Positions 1-12,138 of a stretch of 64,000 nucleotides of DNA are shown here, piece by piece. Made by a program: the position numbers and the translations under genes. The notes under the pieces were generated by a model. The model searched no databases and was not told the DNA's origin. It worked only from the letters and a program-made list of their open reading frames with translations. The DNA is from Amaranthus tricolor (lineage: Eukaryota > Streptophyta > Magnoliopsida > Caryophyllales > Amaranthaceae), in NCBI RefSeq assembly GCF_026212465.1, contig NC_080059.1, forward strand, positions 13,995,042 to 14,059,041. The letters run 5' to 3'. Numbering within the stretch: the first letter of the stretch is position 1; each line of letters begins with the position of its first letter.

Positions 1-296
1 TGGAAATTTTCAACTCTTTTATAACATTGTGTATTTTTATTATTTCCTAAATTAATTTGTTATGTAATCGATAAGAAACCAATATAATTATTCCATTTGC
101 CCGAACCTTAATAACCTAACACTTGGAATTTTACAACTCTTTTATAACATTGTAATTTGTAAAATGTATATTTTTATTATTTCCTAATTTAATTTGTTAT
201 GTAATCAAAAAGAAACCAATAAAATTATTCCATTTGTCAGAGTGCTAATAACCTGACACTTGGAATATTTCAACTCTTTTATAACATTGTATGATA
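1..296. repeat. Tandem repeat, ~124-137 bp unit, 2.3 copies
   Basis: Units begin at 1, 124 and 261 with TGGAATTTT(A/C)AACTCTT and share the blocks TATAACATTGT, TTATTATTTCCTAA and TTGTTATGTAATC. The third copy breaks off near 291, just before a hAT insertion. It may be the edge of a longer array that continues left of the window. Confidence 0.75.
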
Positions 297-312
297 TGAT
301 ATATGATATGAT

Positions 313-1315
313 TAGAGTTGTTATTCGGGTGATCGGGTCGGTTTCGAACGGGTATCATTCGGTTCGGTTGTATTTCGGATCGATTATTTTTCGGATACGT
401 GCTATGACGGGTCACACTCGGGTAGTTCGGTTAGTCACGGTTCGATTGAAGATCAATTATTCTAGCTATCAGGTTAGCATCGTTTCGGTGTCAATTGAAG
501 TTCGAGTCGAGTGTCAATCGGTCTCGGGTTGTCATCGGTTAATAATTGGTTCGATTTTACTGGGTACATATTGGGTTCAGGTATTTTTCAAGTAAAATTC
601 GGCTACGAATTACTAATTAATATCGATCGAGTCAATATTAGATTAAGTTGTTAGTCATTTGTTAATTGATGATAAGATTCCCTTTACTTAAAGTAATATA
701 GTTAAAATGCAACTCCATTAGTGATTATTACGTTGTTGTTTTTACTTGTTTAGCTAAATTAAAATTAAATAACTATCAATTTTCATCTAATTTGATTAAA
801 AGTAATTAAATAAACATTGAACATAATTATTAACTATAAATATATGAAACCATGTATTTATAAAATTTAATTTATTATAATATCTACCATTTTATTAAAT
901 TAACTAATAAGATGATTGAATATGAGTCGATCATAATAAGATGATTGAATATGAGTCGATTATACTTCTATGTTACAAATTGGTTCAGGTTTACAGTAGT
1001 TCGATTAAAAATCTGTTCGAGTTAAGTTGGTTTTAGCCGAATTGAGTTCGATTTCGAGCATGATTCGGGTCGGATATGACTCGCGTTGGTCACTATTAGG
1101 TTCAGGTAATCTCGATTAACGGTTATATGTCGGTTACAAAAATTGGTCGCAGCTCGGATTCGGTTATCCCATTTTCAATTGTCAACCGGGTCGGGTGCAA
1201 CTTCGGTTCAGGTGATGTTGGTTCGATAAACTTGACAAAAGAAACACATTTTCGGGTCGGTTAACTTTCGGTTTCGGTTCTGATTTTCGGGTTGGGTCAC
1301 ATTTGAACAGCTCTA
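313..1315. mobile_element. Non-autonomous hAT-type element (1003 bp)
   Basis: The ends read TAGAGTTGTT and, inverted on the right, TAGAGCTGTT. Next to them lie near-identical 8-mers, GATATGAT at 305-312 and GGTATGAT at 1316-1323 (7 of 8 match), as expected for a hAT target-site duplication. The interior is rich in GGGTCGG/TTCGGT motifs and has no transposase. The reading frame that crosses 260-595 is a by-product of this motif-rich DNA. Confidence 0.7.
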
Positions 1316-1433
1316 GGTATGATGGATAAAAAATCTAAGTTAAAAACTAATAAAATAATCTGAAATAAAAAATGGAAAACAAAATCATCAAAAGAATCTT
1401 TGTGCACTTACACCTATTTGTAATTCAGCTAGT

Positions 1434-3119
1434 CTTGGCCGAGACCGTCTCAATATAAGACGGTCTCTCTACCTCTCAGCCCAATCTCCAATAACATTAA
1501 AAAAATGAAAAACAAGAAATATAAAAACTGCTATTTTTGAAAACGATATTCATGGGGGTTTAACATTGACAATTAAGAAAGAAAATTAAAAAGATTTCCA
1601 CATTCGATTCTTCACCAATCTCTGTAAATCTTCAAAAAACTATCAAGAAAATCGATATTTCATCTGTAAAACTTTAAAAATCTCTCTAATGGTGGTTTAA
1701 ATGTTTAATGAATGAATTCGACATGAAAACGACTTTATAAACATTATAAATAGATGCAGACAAAGATTTAATGTCAATTTGTATATCACAATTTCAATTC
1801 TAACATATTCAAATTGAACTTAATCCGTTGCAATAACTTTATTCAATTTGAATACTTATCTTTGAATCAATAATTGAGGATTATAAGCTCAACATGGAGT
1901 TAGATTATAAAAATCAATTTTCAAATTACACGTCATAATTTAACTAATAACATATTCAATTTGAACTAAAACCAATACAAGATAGACTTTGAATACTTAT
2001 TTTTAAAAAGATAATTGAAGCTTATAGGTTCAAAATTGAGTTAGATAATAAAACATCAATTGTCAATTTATATGTCATTATTTGACTATTAAGATACGCA
2101 ATTTGAACGTTTTACAAAATATATAAACGTGTTTAACAATGGTAAAACGTAATCTTCAATCCCTTTGTAAGTAATCTTCAATCCCTATGTTTTTCTCTTC
2201 TTCCTCCAATCCAATTCTCCTTGTAAGTAATCTTCAATCCTAAATTATTTAATTATGTTTTAAATTAATCATTTTTTGATTCTTGGAAAATCAGAATCGA
2301 TAATCATAAAAATAAAAGCTATTAAAAAGTTAAGGTTGAATTATTTTAAGGGTTTTGAAGAGGAAGAATCAAAACCTTTGAAAAAATGGCAAGATTCAAG
2401 AGGAAGAATCAATAATTATAAGAAGAGAAAACAAAAATGGCAAAAATCAAAAAAAGAAATAAAAAATGGAGGAAAGAAGAGAAAGTTTAATTATGGAAAA
2501 AAAGGGAAGCTGTGATTGGTAGGGTTGTTTACAAAAATCCGACCCGACCCGCAACATAAATGGCGGGTCAAATTTCAAAAAAAATTGAAACATTCGGGTC
2601 GGGTACCCAACCCGTCTTAACCGGATCGGGTCATGAGCCGATTTTAAAATAAACCGGGTACCCCAGTGACCCGCTTAAAAAATATTTTTAGTTTTTATAG
2701 GGTTTTTACTGTCACACTTTACATTACCTTTCCATCTTTCATAATTGAAACTGCTCTTTTTCTTTTTCACTCTGAAAGAGACTTTCTTACCTTGGGGTAC
2801 TTGAAATCTGGTAATAAATATAACTAAAAATTTAGAAACATGATATAGCAACAAGTGAAAACAAAATTATTGGAGGCAAGTCTTGGTAGTTTTTCAAAGT
2901 ATCAATAATGGGTACCCGCATTAATTGAGCCGGACACAGGCCGTTAAAAAGGTACCCGACTAATTGGGTACCTGGCTTTCCGGGTCGGATACTCGCTAAT
3001 ATACACCCCTAGTGACAGGGAAGGTGGAGTAAAGAAGGGAAGAAAAGTTGATGTATTATCACGCGTGAAATTGAGCTGGCCCAAAATAACGGTCACATAA
3101 TGAGACCGTCTCAGCCAAG
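1434..3119. mobile_element. TIR element with AGACCGTCTC termini
   Basis: The left end CTTGGCCGAGACCGTCTCA (1434) matches the inverse of the right end, CTTGGCTGAGACGGTCTCA (3119), and similarity continues through a second TAAGACGGTC-like block, giving an imperfect terminal inverted repeat of about 30 bp. No transposase and no clear target-site duplication is visible. A related relic (CCCGTCTTATATGAGATCA) lies near 4850. The superfamily cannot be assigned; Mutator-like is possible. A hAT element at 2520-3011 is nested inside. Confidence 0.55.
2520..3011. mobile_element. Nested non-autonomous hAT-type element (492 bp)
   Basis: The ends are TAGGGTTGTTTAC and, inverted on the right, TAGGGGTGTATAT. 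Flanking 8-mers GTGATTGG (2512-2519) and GTGACAGG (3012-3019) match at 6 of 8 positions, read as an eroded target-site duplication. The interior holds CCGACCCGACCCG-type motifs on both sides. No coding capacity is seen. Confidence 0.65.
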
Positions 3120-5253
3120 TTTTTGTGCATGTAATTTACTAAATTTATAAATTACAATTATTTAGCTAACAAACGTGGGTAGACGGTAATGGATGACTTT
3201 GTTACTCGCTCCCTAATTAAAATTTTTTGATGTTGTTGGAATAATGATTTTGAATTGATTATAAAAAAAATGTCAAACTAGAGTGGAAGCACCCCTTGTT
3301 GTAAGATGAAGATGAAGACGAAATAGGCTATGTTTAGTGGCTAAGTGTCTTGTGTCACACATCACATCATCAACACTATCCTATACCATCTCTATCCTAC
3401 ACGTTCCCCACATTTTCATTCTTTTACTCCTTAAGTTCTTATACATAGTTATATGGATATCAGTTACTGTTTTTCTTCTATCTCCAAATTCTGATATTAG
3501 TTTTTCTTCTATCTCTAACTTTTGGTATTAGTTTTTATAAACGGATGATAATGATAATAATGATAGCAAAAAATAGCCAATGTACCATTTAATTTATTAT
3601 TTTTTGGCTATGATTTACAATTATTTTTAATTTTCATCGACACATTTTAATTTATATATTTCATCTCATTGTTATATTTCTCACACATTTCAACAAATAT
3701 ACTACAACTTTACTCTTTATTTTCACCTTAATTGTACTTGGACTATTTCTTTGAAATAGATGAGTAGTTCGTTAAGAACTTTTTCTTAAATAACGTTAAA
3801 TATGGTTATGAATTTCAACACAAGCTTTTTAGATTTTTTATAGGTGTTTAGAGAATTATAAACAATAATATCAATGGTTAGGAAAATCTCTAACATTATT
3901 GTCTATATAATAAAATTTTTGTATGGACTTAATTCAAATTGTTTGAGTATGGACCAACCTAATTAAAATAAGTATTTATATTTAATTGTACTTATCAAGT
4001 ATATTATTTTAGTGTCTATTAAAGTTAATCCACTTTAAAATAATTTGGACAAGTACCCACACAACTACACAAGACTTTATTAAAACAAGTGTTCTTATTA
4101 CATTACAAAACCAAATCAAATCATTCTAAATTTAATTTCTACATTTTCAATCCAAATTCAAGCCAAAATATTTTAGTTAAATAAATCAATTCAACCTGAG
4201 TTACACTCCAAAAAACTCGAGTCAAACCATATAAACCAAAGTCCGAAAAATCTGATCAGCTCAACCAAAGGACTCTAAATTCAGTTTAATTTTTTTTTTT
4301 TGTTTTTTAACTAAAAATAGAATCAAACCAAAAACCAAATTTAACATTTTGTTTCAATCTAATCAAAACCAAATTACAAAATATCATACCACATTACTAA
4401 TCCAAGTTGGTTTGATTTTCAGTATTTTCTTTAAACAACTTACATTCCTAATCATAGGCTAAGAGAAGGGAAGAGCTAAGTGACAGTCAAACCCAAGACC
4501 TTTTTGTAAAAAATGCTACTTGTTTACCGATTGAGACAAAATCCAATTTAATAATTGCCAATTAGTAAATAAATCATAATGTAATTCAATAACATTATAA
4601 ATGGTAAAACCACGATTATTGTAGTTAAAAGATCTAACGGTCTAACACTTCTACATACCCTCTTATACATTGATGTTTGATAGAATCCTTCATGAAAGTT
4701 TCTTTCAGTAATTTTCAAATAGATCTGAATCCAATAAAATTGACTTTAAATATAAAGCTAATAATTTTCTTGACATTTAAACATTTATCTAACAAATCAC
4801 TTTAGAACCAATAATTTATCATACCGGTGGAAGGCATTTATTTCGCAGCCCGTCTTATATGAGATCATCTCAAAAACAAGAAATTCATAGGCTAAAAATT
4901 TCTATTCTTGGGCTATTTAATCCAAATGTCTCACGTAGTAACCGTATCATATAAGAATTTGTGTATCGCTATAAAATACATCCACTTTTGTCCTACTTTA
5001 GTGTAACTACCTCGTCTATTTCTCCGCTATATATATCCATTTTTCCCGATAAGAAATAACTAACTCTTTCTTCCTTTCTTTTTCCCTTTCTCTCTGTTAA
5101 GTTAATCAAATACTTTGTCCTTTCTATATAATTCTTCCAAATGAAATTTTATTGGTTTTTAGATTAGGTTTTGAATATTAATAGAATAACAAATACTTTT
5201 TCTATTTTACAATATTTGTAACGTTTGATTTTTCACACAATCTAATACACTAA
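3120..5253. other. AT-rich intergenic DNA, no gene seen
   Basis: No reading frame here resembles a known protein. The stretch 4200-4430, rich in CAAACCAAA, looks like an eroded hAT/MITE interior. Positions 4440-4535 hold a possible tRNA-derived SINE head on the - strand. Confidence 0.6.
4440..4535 (-). mobile_element. Possible tRNA-derived SINE head
   Basis: Read on the - strand, CTCAATCGGTAAAC resembles a pol III A box. About 40 bases downstream, GGTCTTGGGTTTGACTG resembles an eroded B box (GGTTCGANNCC). No tail or target duplication was identified, so the call is tentative. Confidence 0.3.
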
Positions 5254-5702
5254 GGTAGTGTTTGGGAACGAGTACTTCATTTGAAATTTTGGAATTCATT
5301 GTTGGAATTTCAAAAACATGAATTTCAAATTCAAATTTAGCGTTTGGGAAATATTAAAATTTTCAAATCTAAAATTTCAAATTCCAAAGGTTGTTTGGCA
5401 ATCTTTGTAATTACAAATCATTGATTTCAAATTCTAAAACTATTTGGTAACTATATGCAATTGCAATTACAAAATTCAGTCATCCTTGCAAAATCACCTA
5501 ATATATGAAGTACATGAAGAGGTAAAATATAATACTAGCACACCGATTACATTCAAAATTTGAGTATGTGATACCCCTAAGAGATTGCCCATAATTGGCC
5601 CCACAAATTCATTCCTTTACAACTACTATTGAACTTTAAAATCTAGCTAGAAAGACTAATACACTATAGTACTACTAATGAACTAAAATTCCTAGAAAAT
5701 TA

Positions 5703-6828
5703 CTAAGACTGAAGACATAATATTACCCAATCCAACTTTTCAATATCAAGTAAAGTCTTAAGCATTTCAAACTCTTCTATATTGTTCGAAAATCGCTTCA
5801 CTGCCTTCAATACTTCCTGTTGATCAAGTCCGACAACTCTTGAAACAATATCGTAGACCTCTTTAGAATCGAGCTTTGGAGGGTTTCTTGATATCATATA
5901 CTCCTTAAATTTTTCCACAAAGTTAGTAACAACATCAGCAAGGCGATCCCTCTTTAATTTGTTGCTTGAAGACTCTCCCGAAGTTACATCTGAGATGTGG
6001 GCACCTTGATTTTCAGTCTCCAAAGCAACAGCTGACTCTTCGTGTTACTCAGCACCATCACCAATTGCTCTATCCACTGACACCAAAGCACAAATGTCAT
6101 CCCAATTCTCAATCCTTTTGTTCATATATGCCGAGGCATTTGGATTATCCTGCATAACATTGAAAAAGAAAGATGCAAACATTAATCACCAATAGTCAAT
6201 CCATATAACACAACATAATCACGATAATTCACAATTAATCCATTAAGGGCAAGAGCACAAAGTGTCCAACATAAGGATATAATCTCATTATGTTTGATTG
6301 ACAATTAAAAATGCATACCTTACAATATTCGTTCCATTGGGCAAAATCATTCATACTAATCTCAAGCATCTTTTTCTCATCATTCCGCGCAAACTTAGTC
6401 TAAGCTTGAGTGTCGGTGATGATTGCATGATGTTTTTTCAATACCTTAATCCTATTTTTGGCATGATCCATCATAATAAATTTGCCCAACTCATTGCTTA
6501 ACTTATCAACAACAGCTTGATAAGTTTGAGGCTTGAAATCACCTTCACCTTTATTAACCTCATTTATTTGGTTAATTAATGTTGAAGCGAGAATTGCATC
6601 CATTTGGGAGTCGAAAATATGTAACCTCTCTTTGATATTGAGCTTGAACCCAACTACCTTTTCATTTGTGTTGTTCATTATGATAGAGAAACTACAAAAT
6701 GACTCGAAAGGAGAATTGCATCCATTTGTTTGTTCCTTAACAGTATAGCAATATTTAATGTTGAAGCAAGTTATCACAAGGTGATTGTTACATTGTTTTA
6801 ATACTTGCTTGTATGTGTTGTCTATCAA
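5703..6828 (-). pseudogene. Harbinger ORF1-like Myb/SANT protein, broken
   Basis: In PIF/Harbinger elements this protein cooperates with the transposase in binding the element and in nuclear import. The upstream exon contains FDSQMDAILASTLINQI followed by VDKLSNELGKF and KNRIKVLKKHHAIITD, the usual Myb/SANT-like (Myb_DNA-bind_3) pattern. A TAG then follows TDTQA near 6400, and coding similarity resumes with TKFARNDEKKM and DFAQWNEYCK up to a probable donor near 6316. The last exon runs from DNPNASAYMNKRIENW (about 6150) through a TAA after GDGAE to a C-terminal helical region ending LDWVILCLQS at 5703. Two in-frame stops mean it is very likely non-functional. The start is uncertain. Confidence 0.7.
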
Positions 6829-7191
6829 ATTCTAATTGAATGGAAGATGTGAGTTTACAAAGTTACTGATCAGATTAGTGCGTAAATGTAAAGCCTATAA
6901 AATCAAGTAAGAAATGAACAAAATTAACAGCAAAGATAGCTGAAATTTCAATAATCTGGAAAGTTCAAGCCACAGCAGGGGACAACTAGCAGAAATGCAG
7001 AACGTACAAATAAAGAAGCCTATAAAACTATTGTACTTAAGTACTACCATATTCAAACTATTATGCAAAGCCTACAAAACCATCCTAAGCTTCAATCATA
7101 CACAACAATTCTTTATATTATCTTCGATACCACATCTGATGGCTCCTTAAATAGTTTAATGCTTCTTCAATCTCTCCCACTTTAATTGTTA

Positions 7192-8402
7192 CTAGGTTGT
7201 GCCCTTCGCCTTTGGTAATCCGCAAAAATTTTTTCTTGCAAGCTCATCTCTAAAATTATTCCACTCGGGTGATGAACGCACAAGTGAAATGTAATCTTCT
7301 TCCTCTTCTTCATTAATTCCGGTTATATTTGATAATTCATTATCTACCTCATGTAATAAATCCCCTTCTTCCAGTTTCTCTTCCCTCACGCATGGAGTAT
7401 AAAACAAGCATTTATAATTCTAACTTGAGTCATCTTTCCCAAAAAACCCGGATGTCTAAGAATACTCCAATGTTTCTTCAATAACCCAAAGGCTCTTTCA
7501 ATTGTGTTTCGAGCCGAGGAATACCTCAAGTTAAAAAGCTACTTATAATTTGTTGGAGTATTCCCTCGCCATAAATTTAAATGATACCGAGTGCCTTTAT
7601 AAGGAGCTAAGAATCCTTCACCATTATTGAATCCCAAATCAACAAGAAGAAATTTATTCCTAGGTATTTTAAGTCCATCAGGCCTCCGAAGAGCATCGCG
7701 AAGGATGCAAGGATGTGAAGCCAATCCTTCCCAACCAGGTAAAACATACATGAAACAAAGATTTGAATCACAGGAAGCCAGGACATTTGTGCTTATATCC
7801 CCCTTTCTATCTCGATAGCGGGGTCGATTCTCAATAGGCACTGTCATTTTTATATAGGTCCCATCAAGGGCACCAACAACACCCCTAAACTACCTCCACT
7901 TAATGTCCTCAGAACAATCAATATTGTGACTAATTGGTTTAATATAGTACTTCCCTAGTTTTAGTATGGCTTAAAGTACGATGTGAAACTGACGACTCAC
8001 TATCTCTCCTGAACGAGCAAAGATCCCTTGTACTACTCTATTTTTTAAATCATGGGAAGAATATGAAGGAACATTGCGACAATTTCATTCACCGTTACAT
8101 ATCTAGTAGTCTTTAATCCTCCATTGATTTTGCAAAATGTTACATAACTTTTCAAACCAGTGTGTGTCAAAACGCAATTGATCACGACATATCCAATCAT
8201 TTTTCAAGTCTAACATCCAAAAGGCCCTCTTTTGAGCACGGAAATTTTCATCCCAAGAGACCTCTCTCACCCTGTACTTTTGACTATATTGTGCTCCTAA
8301 AACTACTAAAATGAAACTCATAATCGACAAAACATTATCTCTATCATCATCATTTTTCCTTTTACGCTTTCGTGACTCTTGAATAATTAATTCTTCTGAC
8401 AT
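7192..8402 (-). pseudogene. Harbinger transposase (HARBI1-like, DDE_Tnp_4), broken
   Basis: The N-terminus MSEELIIQESRKRKRK starts at 8402 and is followed by a region with DQLRFDTHWFEKLCNIL. A one-base frameshift near 8110 shifts the frame to INGGLKTTRYVTVNE. The catalytic core is recognisable: GALDGTYIK (first D, about 7860), LLVDLGFNNGEGFLAPYKG (second D, about 7630) and NTIERAFGLLKKHW (E, about 7490), which is the DDE arrangement of the family. In-frame stops occur just before FRGVVGALDG, after TNYK, and before the C-terminal piece (7192-7407). The catalytic residues survive but the gene cannot make one full-length protein. Confidence 0.85.
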
Positions 8403-9665
8403 ATTCTACAATTAAAAAGATGTAAAATTAAAATTATTTCTTAGCATTTGATATTTAAAGGATGAAATATGAAACAAAAATCATCATAGAGCCTCCATGT
8501 TGTTAATCATGAATAACCAATAACAATATTATATACTCTTCTTGAACCAAACACGAGGCCACAATAATTTAAGAAATAGTCATGATGTTAAAACGTGATC
8601 GTGGTTTTGGTTACTTGTCCCTTTTATTTTTGGTCACTATTTATTAATCACTTTTAATTTTTATTTTATTTTTAATCTATAAGTTAAAATATATTAAGAG
8701 TTAAAATATTACCTCGATAAGTGTGAAAAAAAGACAAGTAAAATAAATAGAAGGGCGTATTATTATAAAAATAATCAAAACAATTCAAGAAGTATTAGGC
8801 GTGCAGCCACAACCATCATAATCATATGGGATTCTTATAGAAACAAGTAGAAAAGTTGATTCAATCAACTTTTTGCAGAGTACTATACCATCCTTTCTCA
8901 TCTTTTTCTTATCTTTCCACCAAACTACACATATACTCCATTTTCAAGCACTCAAAGCTTCACGCCCTAACCTTACATCAGTATAATAGTTTCTCAGTCG
9001 CATTAGTAAGTACTTTTTAGTTATTTTATCATTTTTTTTGGGGTATTTTGGGTAGAATTGTTGGTTTTGACATGATTTTGCCCCAAACAAATGCAAATCG
9101 CGATCGTCGCAAGCGATAAGTCTGGTTCAAAAGGCCTATATCATAATGTAGAAACGGGTTTCGGAACGGTATACTGCAAAATTGTTCCAACTCTTGTCCG
9201 TCTCGAGTCAACTCGGGCGAGTTTTTGCACCATGTTCTATAGTAATGTAGAAAAAAAATACTTAACACGAAATAGTAATTATGGTTTTATGAATGATGCC
9301 AAGAATTAAGATCAAAAATATTTGGAGATTATCAAAGTTCAATTAAAATGATTACATAAGCTATAATTCCATAGAAATGGAGCAACAAGTACCTCTATTT
9401 CTCAAACACGAGCCTCTTGTTGTGGCTTTCTATTGTTCAGTTTGAGTTTCCAACGCCAAACGCGCACGTCTTGCTTGTACTCGAGCTTGAACAATAATCA
9501 ACCATTAATGGTTGTGCTCTCTTATTACAGAAGCTTGTAGAGAGAGAAAGGGGAAAATATTAGAGTTTATAGAAAAATTGAGAAAGGAATTGAAAAGCGG
9601 CAAAATCAGATTAGACGAAGAGAAGAACATGCCCTTAATTCCATTTTTACATGCCAAACACTCTC

Positions 9666-10367
9666 AAACTTGACTCATCCCTCTTTTCTGTTAGCCTAGA
9701 ATACTTCTTTTTAGGAATATATTATTACCCTAAATAAGATACCTTTAAAATAAACTCTCTATAATAATTTCAATATTTGATTAACTATAAATAATTCTAA
9801 CTATTAAGTCGCTTACCCAAAAATATTATTGCTCAAATAATAACCTGTATTTATAGGTTAAATTAAAAAATGATAAAATAATTAAAATATCATCTACCCA
9901 TTTAATAAATAACATCATAAAAATTTATAAATAATTGAAAGAAAATAAAATAAAATATATAATTTTCTAATATATTAAATGATATGATCTAATAAGTAAA
10001 AAATCAATCAATATTAATAATATTAGTCATAATTAGAAAATAAAAAAGTTATAAATATAAACATTAGTAATAAATACAATGAGAACATCATTGAGTTACA
10101 GAGTGAAAATTTTTATTGAGAAAGTAACACGTCAACAATTTTAAAATATGATGACATCTACGGTGTTTTATTTTAGTAATAGTTATAGATAGATTTTCTC
10201 TTGTAACATTACCATTTAACAAATAATGAGTTACCTCGATTTACTCTTAACAAACAACCTTATATTCGAATTATTTATCATTAATTTATAGATATTACTA
10301 TTACTAGAAAAATTATAAAAATATTTGAATTATTGTAAGCAATTTTTCTATTATTACTAGTAGCATA
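9666..10367. other. AT-rich intergenic DNA, nothing recognised
   Basis: Very AT-rich sequence with scattered short A/T runs. No coding pattern, inverted termini or tandem unit was found by eye. Confidence 0.5.
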
Positions 10368-10898
10368 GTTATCAGAATCTTGATTCAGATCTACGATTCT
10401 ACGATCTTACGATTCAAAAATAGGTGACCGATTCGATTGTAGGTAAGATCTTAGTGTGGTAGAATCGTGCGATCCTACTTAGCTCAAGATTTTAGGTGCT
10501 AAGATCATAACACGATTCTACGATCCGATCCTACATGATCATAGATAGTTTCATTCGTAAAAAATTTTCATATTACGGATTACATTTATGTATAAATATA
10601 TATATATATTTAAAATAATTATATCAATGTCTTTAAAAAAATCCAAGTTTTTCTTGATTTGCAGTTTGAAAATGATTATTAAAAATAATTTTTTTTGAAT
10701 TTTAATAAATAAAGTCAAATAAGTTTTTATTCACATTTTAAAACTTAAAAAGAGAATAAATATAATTGATAATCAATAGTCTAAAGCACATTAGTATATA
10801 TTTGTAAGATCACATAATTCTACGATCTTATTCTACTAATTTTGATTTTAGACTCTCAACGATCTTAGATAGAACCTTATTCTAATAACCTTAACTGG
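10368..10898. mobile_element. Candidate MITE with imperfect inverted ends
   Basis: The left part TAGTTATCAGAATCTTGATTC resembles the inverse of the right part, GGTTATTAGAATAAGGTTC. The interior is dense in TACGATC/GATTCTACGAT words on both sides. No target duplication was found, so the edges are approximate. Confidence 0.4.
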
Positions 10899-11039
10899 TA
10901 CCAAATTGTAACTAATTTTGAACTGAAAAGAGTATTAGTCTAACTCAAGGGGGACCACTTTTCCTTCCTCCATTAAATTTTTGAACATAACTACTGCACC
11001 TTTCTCTCTCTTTCTTTTTTTTCTCTCTTTTTTTTCACT

Positions 11040-11810
11040 AAGGAAGATTAATTCTATTTTTCCAATTGTGTATATCCAATTTTACTCCAATTTTCCTTTT
11101 TTTCATTGATTAATTAGGTCTTTCCTCATCTTCTTCCATGGTTGTTTGATTCTGAGCTAATTTGATTCTAAGCTACTTTGTTTCAAACTTTCATCCACGT
11201 CAAAAAAAAAAAACGCAGCTTTAATTTTCCCCTCTTCACAAATTTAGGATTATTTTTGTTTTGTATGAAGATTGATTCCCTATAATCCAATTTTACTTTC
11301 TTCTCCTGTTTTTTTTTTTTTTATGAAAATTTTAAAATTGGTTTTGTTTTCTTCATCTTCTTCTTCACCTTTTATTTTTCTTTTTTCCTTCTGAAATTTA
11401 GAGTTATTTTTTGTCTTGCTTGAAGATTAATTCTATTTTCCATTTGGTTATATTTTATTTTCTTTCTTCCCCTGTTTTTTTTCCTTTTCTTTTCATAGAA
11501 AACTGGTCTTTCTTTTTCATCTTCTATTACGATTTGAGTTTCAATCAATTATGTCAAAAAACCCCAACTTCAAATTTTCTTTACCTTAAAACTTAGGTTT
11601 TTCTTTCTTTTTTTTTTGTTGTAGATTTTATTCATTATATCCAATTTTTCTTTCTTCCCCCCCCCCCTTTTTTTTTTTATTTAAAAAATATGTTCTTTCT
11701 TCTTTATCTTCTACCATGGTTGGAGTTCTAATTATGTCAAAAAAACCCACCTTTAAAATTTCTCTCTCCTGAAAATTAGGGTTTTCTTGTGCTTTAAATT
11801 GCCCAATTGC
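11040..11810 (+). repeat. Degenerate pyrimidine-rich tandem repeat upstream of the RRM gene
   Basis: About four diverged copies (roughly 160-200 bp) share the order ATCCAATTTT, CTTTCTTCCCCTG plus a T run, CTTCATCTTCTA, AATTATGTCAAAAAACCCC and TTAGGTTTTTCTT. Copies are visible near 11070, 11285, 11440 and 11635. The array ends about 330 bp before the start codon, so it may belong to the promoter or the 5' leader. Confidence 0.6.
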
Positions 11811-12138
11811 CCATGTCCTGTCCCAACTTTCTCTTACTTGTGGTTTCTTTTTCTCTTTAATAATTCAAATTGATTTTCTCCTAATAATTAAAAGTTATCT
11901 ACTTTTTCTCAAAAGAATTTCATTTTCTTTTCATTCACCCCTTAAAACCCACCTTATGCTTCGATTGGTCAATTTCTCGCCTCCACTTTCTTCTCTTCTC
12001 TGGGATTTTCTAGGGTTTTTCTGGGGCTTTGCTTCTTCTTTCTAAATTTAAATTTTCTTTTTTTTTCTTTTCTGGGTTTTAAAAAGTCTACATATTGGAA
12101 TTGATCTGGTTAGTAATCTATTGAATTGAATTGAATTG

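Larger units (their letters stand above)
5254..9665 (-). mobile_element. PIF/Harbinger transposon, copy 1 (about 4.4 kb)
   Basis: The left end GGTAGTGTTTGG is preceded by TAA. The right end read inverted is GAGAGTGTTTGG, flanked by AAA, so a 3-bp TAA-like target duplication is plausible with one mismatch. Between them, both on the - strand, are the two genes that define autonomous plant PIF/Harbinger elements: a DDE transposase (7192-8402) and a Myb/SANT-like DNA-binding protein (5703-6828). Both are broken by a few stops or frameshifts. A second copy lies at 27.8-33.2 kb in the opposite orientation. Confidence 0.75.

Noticed and set aside
260..595. 111-codon open frame on the + strand
   Set aside because: It begins in the tandem repeat and runs into GGGTCGG-rich hAT sequence; the product is a simple reflection of these motifs.
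2276..2515. 79-codon Lys-rich frame
   Set aside because: It lies in A/G-rich transposon interior and shows only composition bias, no domain.
9029..9309. Two opposed frames of 79 and 72 codons
   Set aside because: They are on opposite strands of the same repeat-like sequence inside Harbinger copy 1; neither matches a transposon protein.
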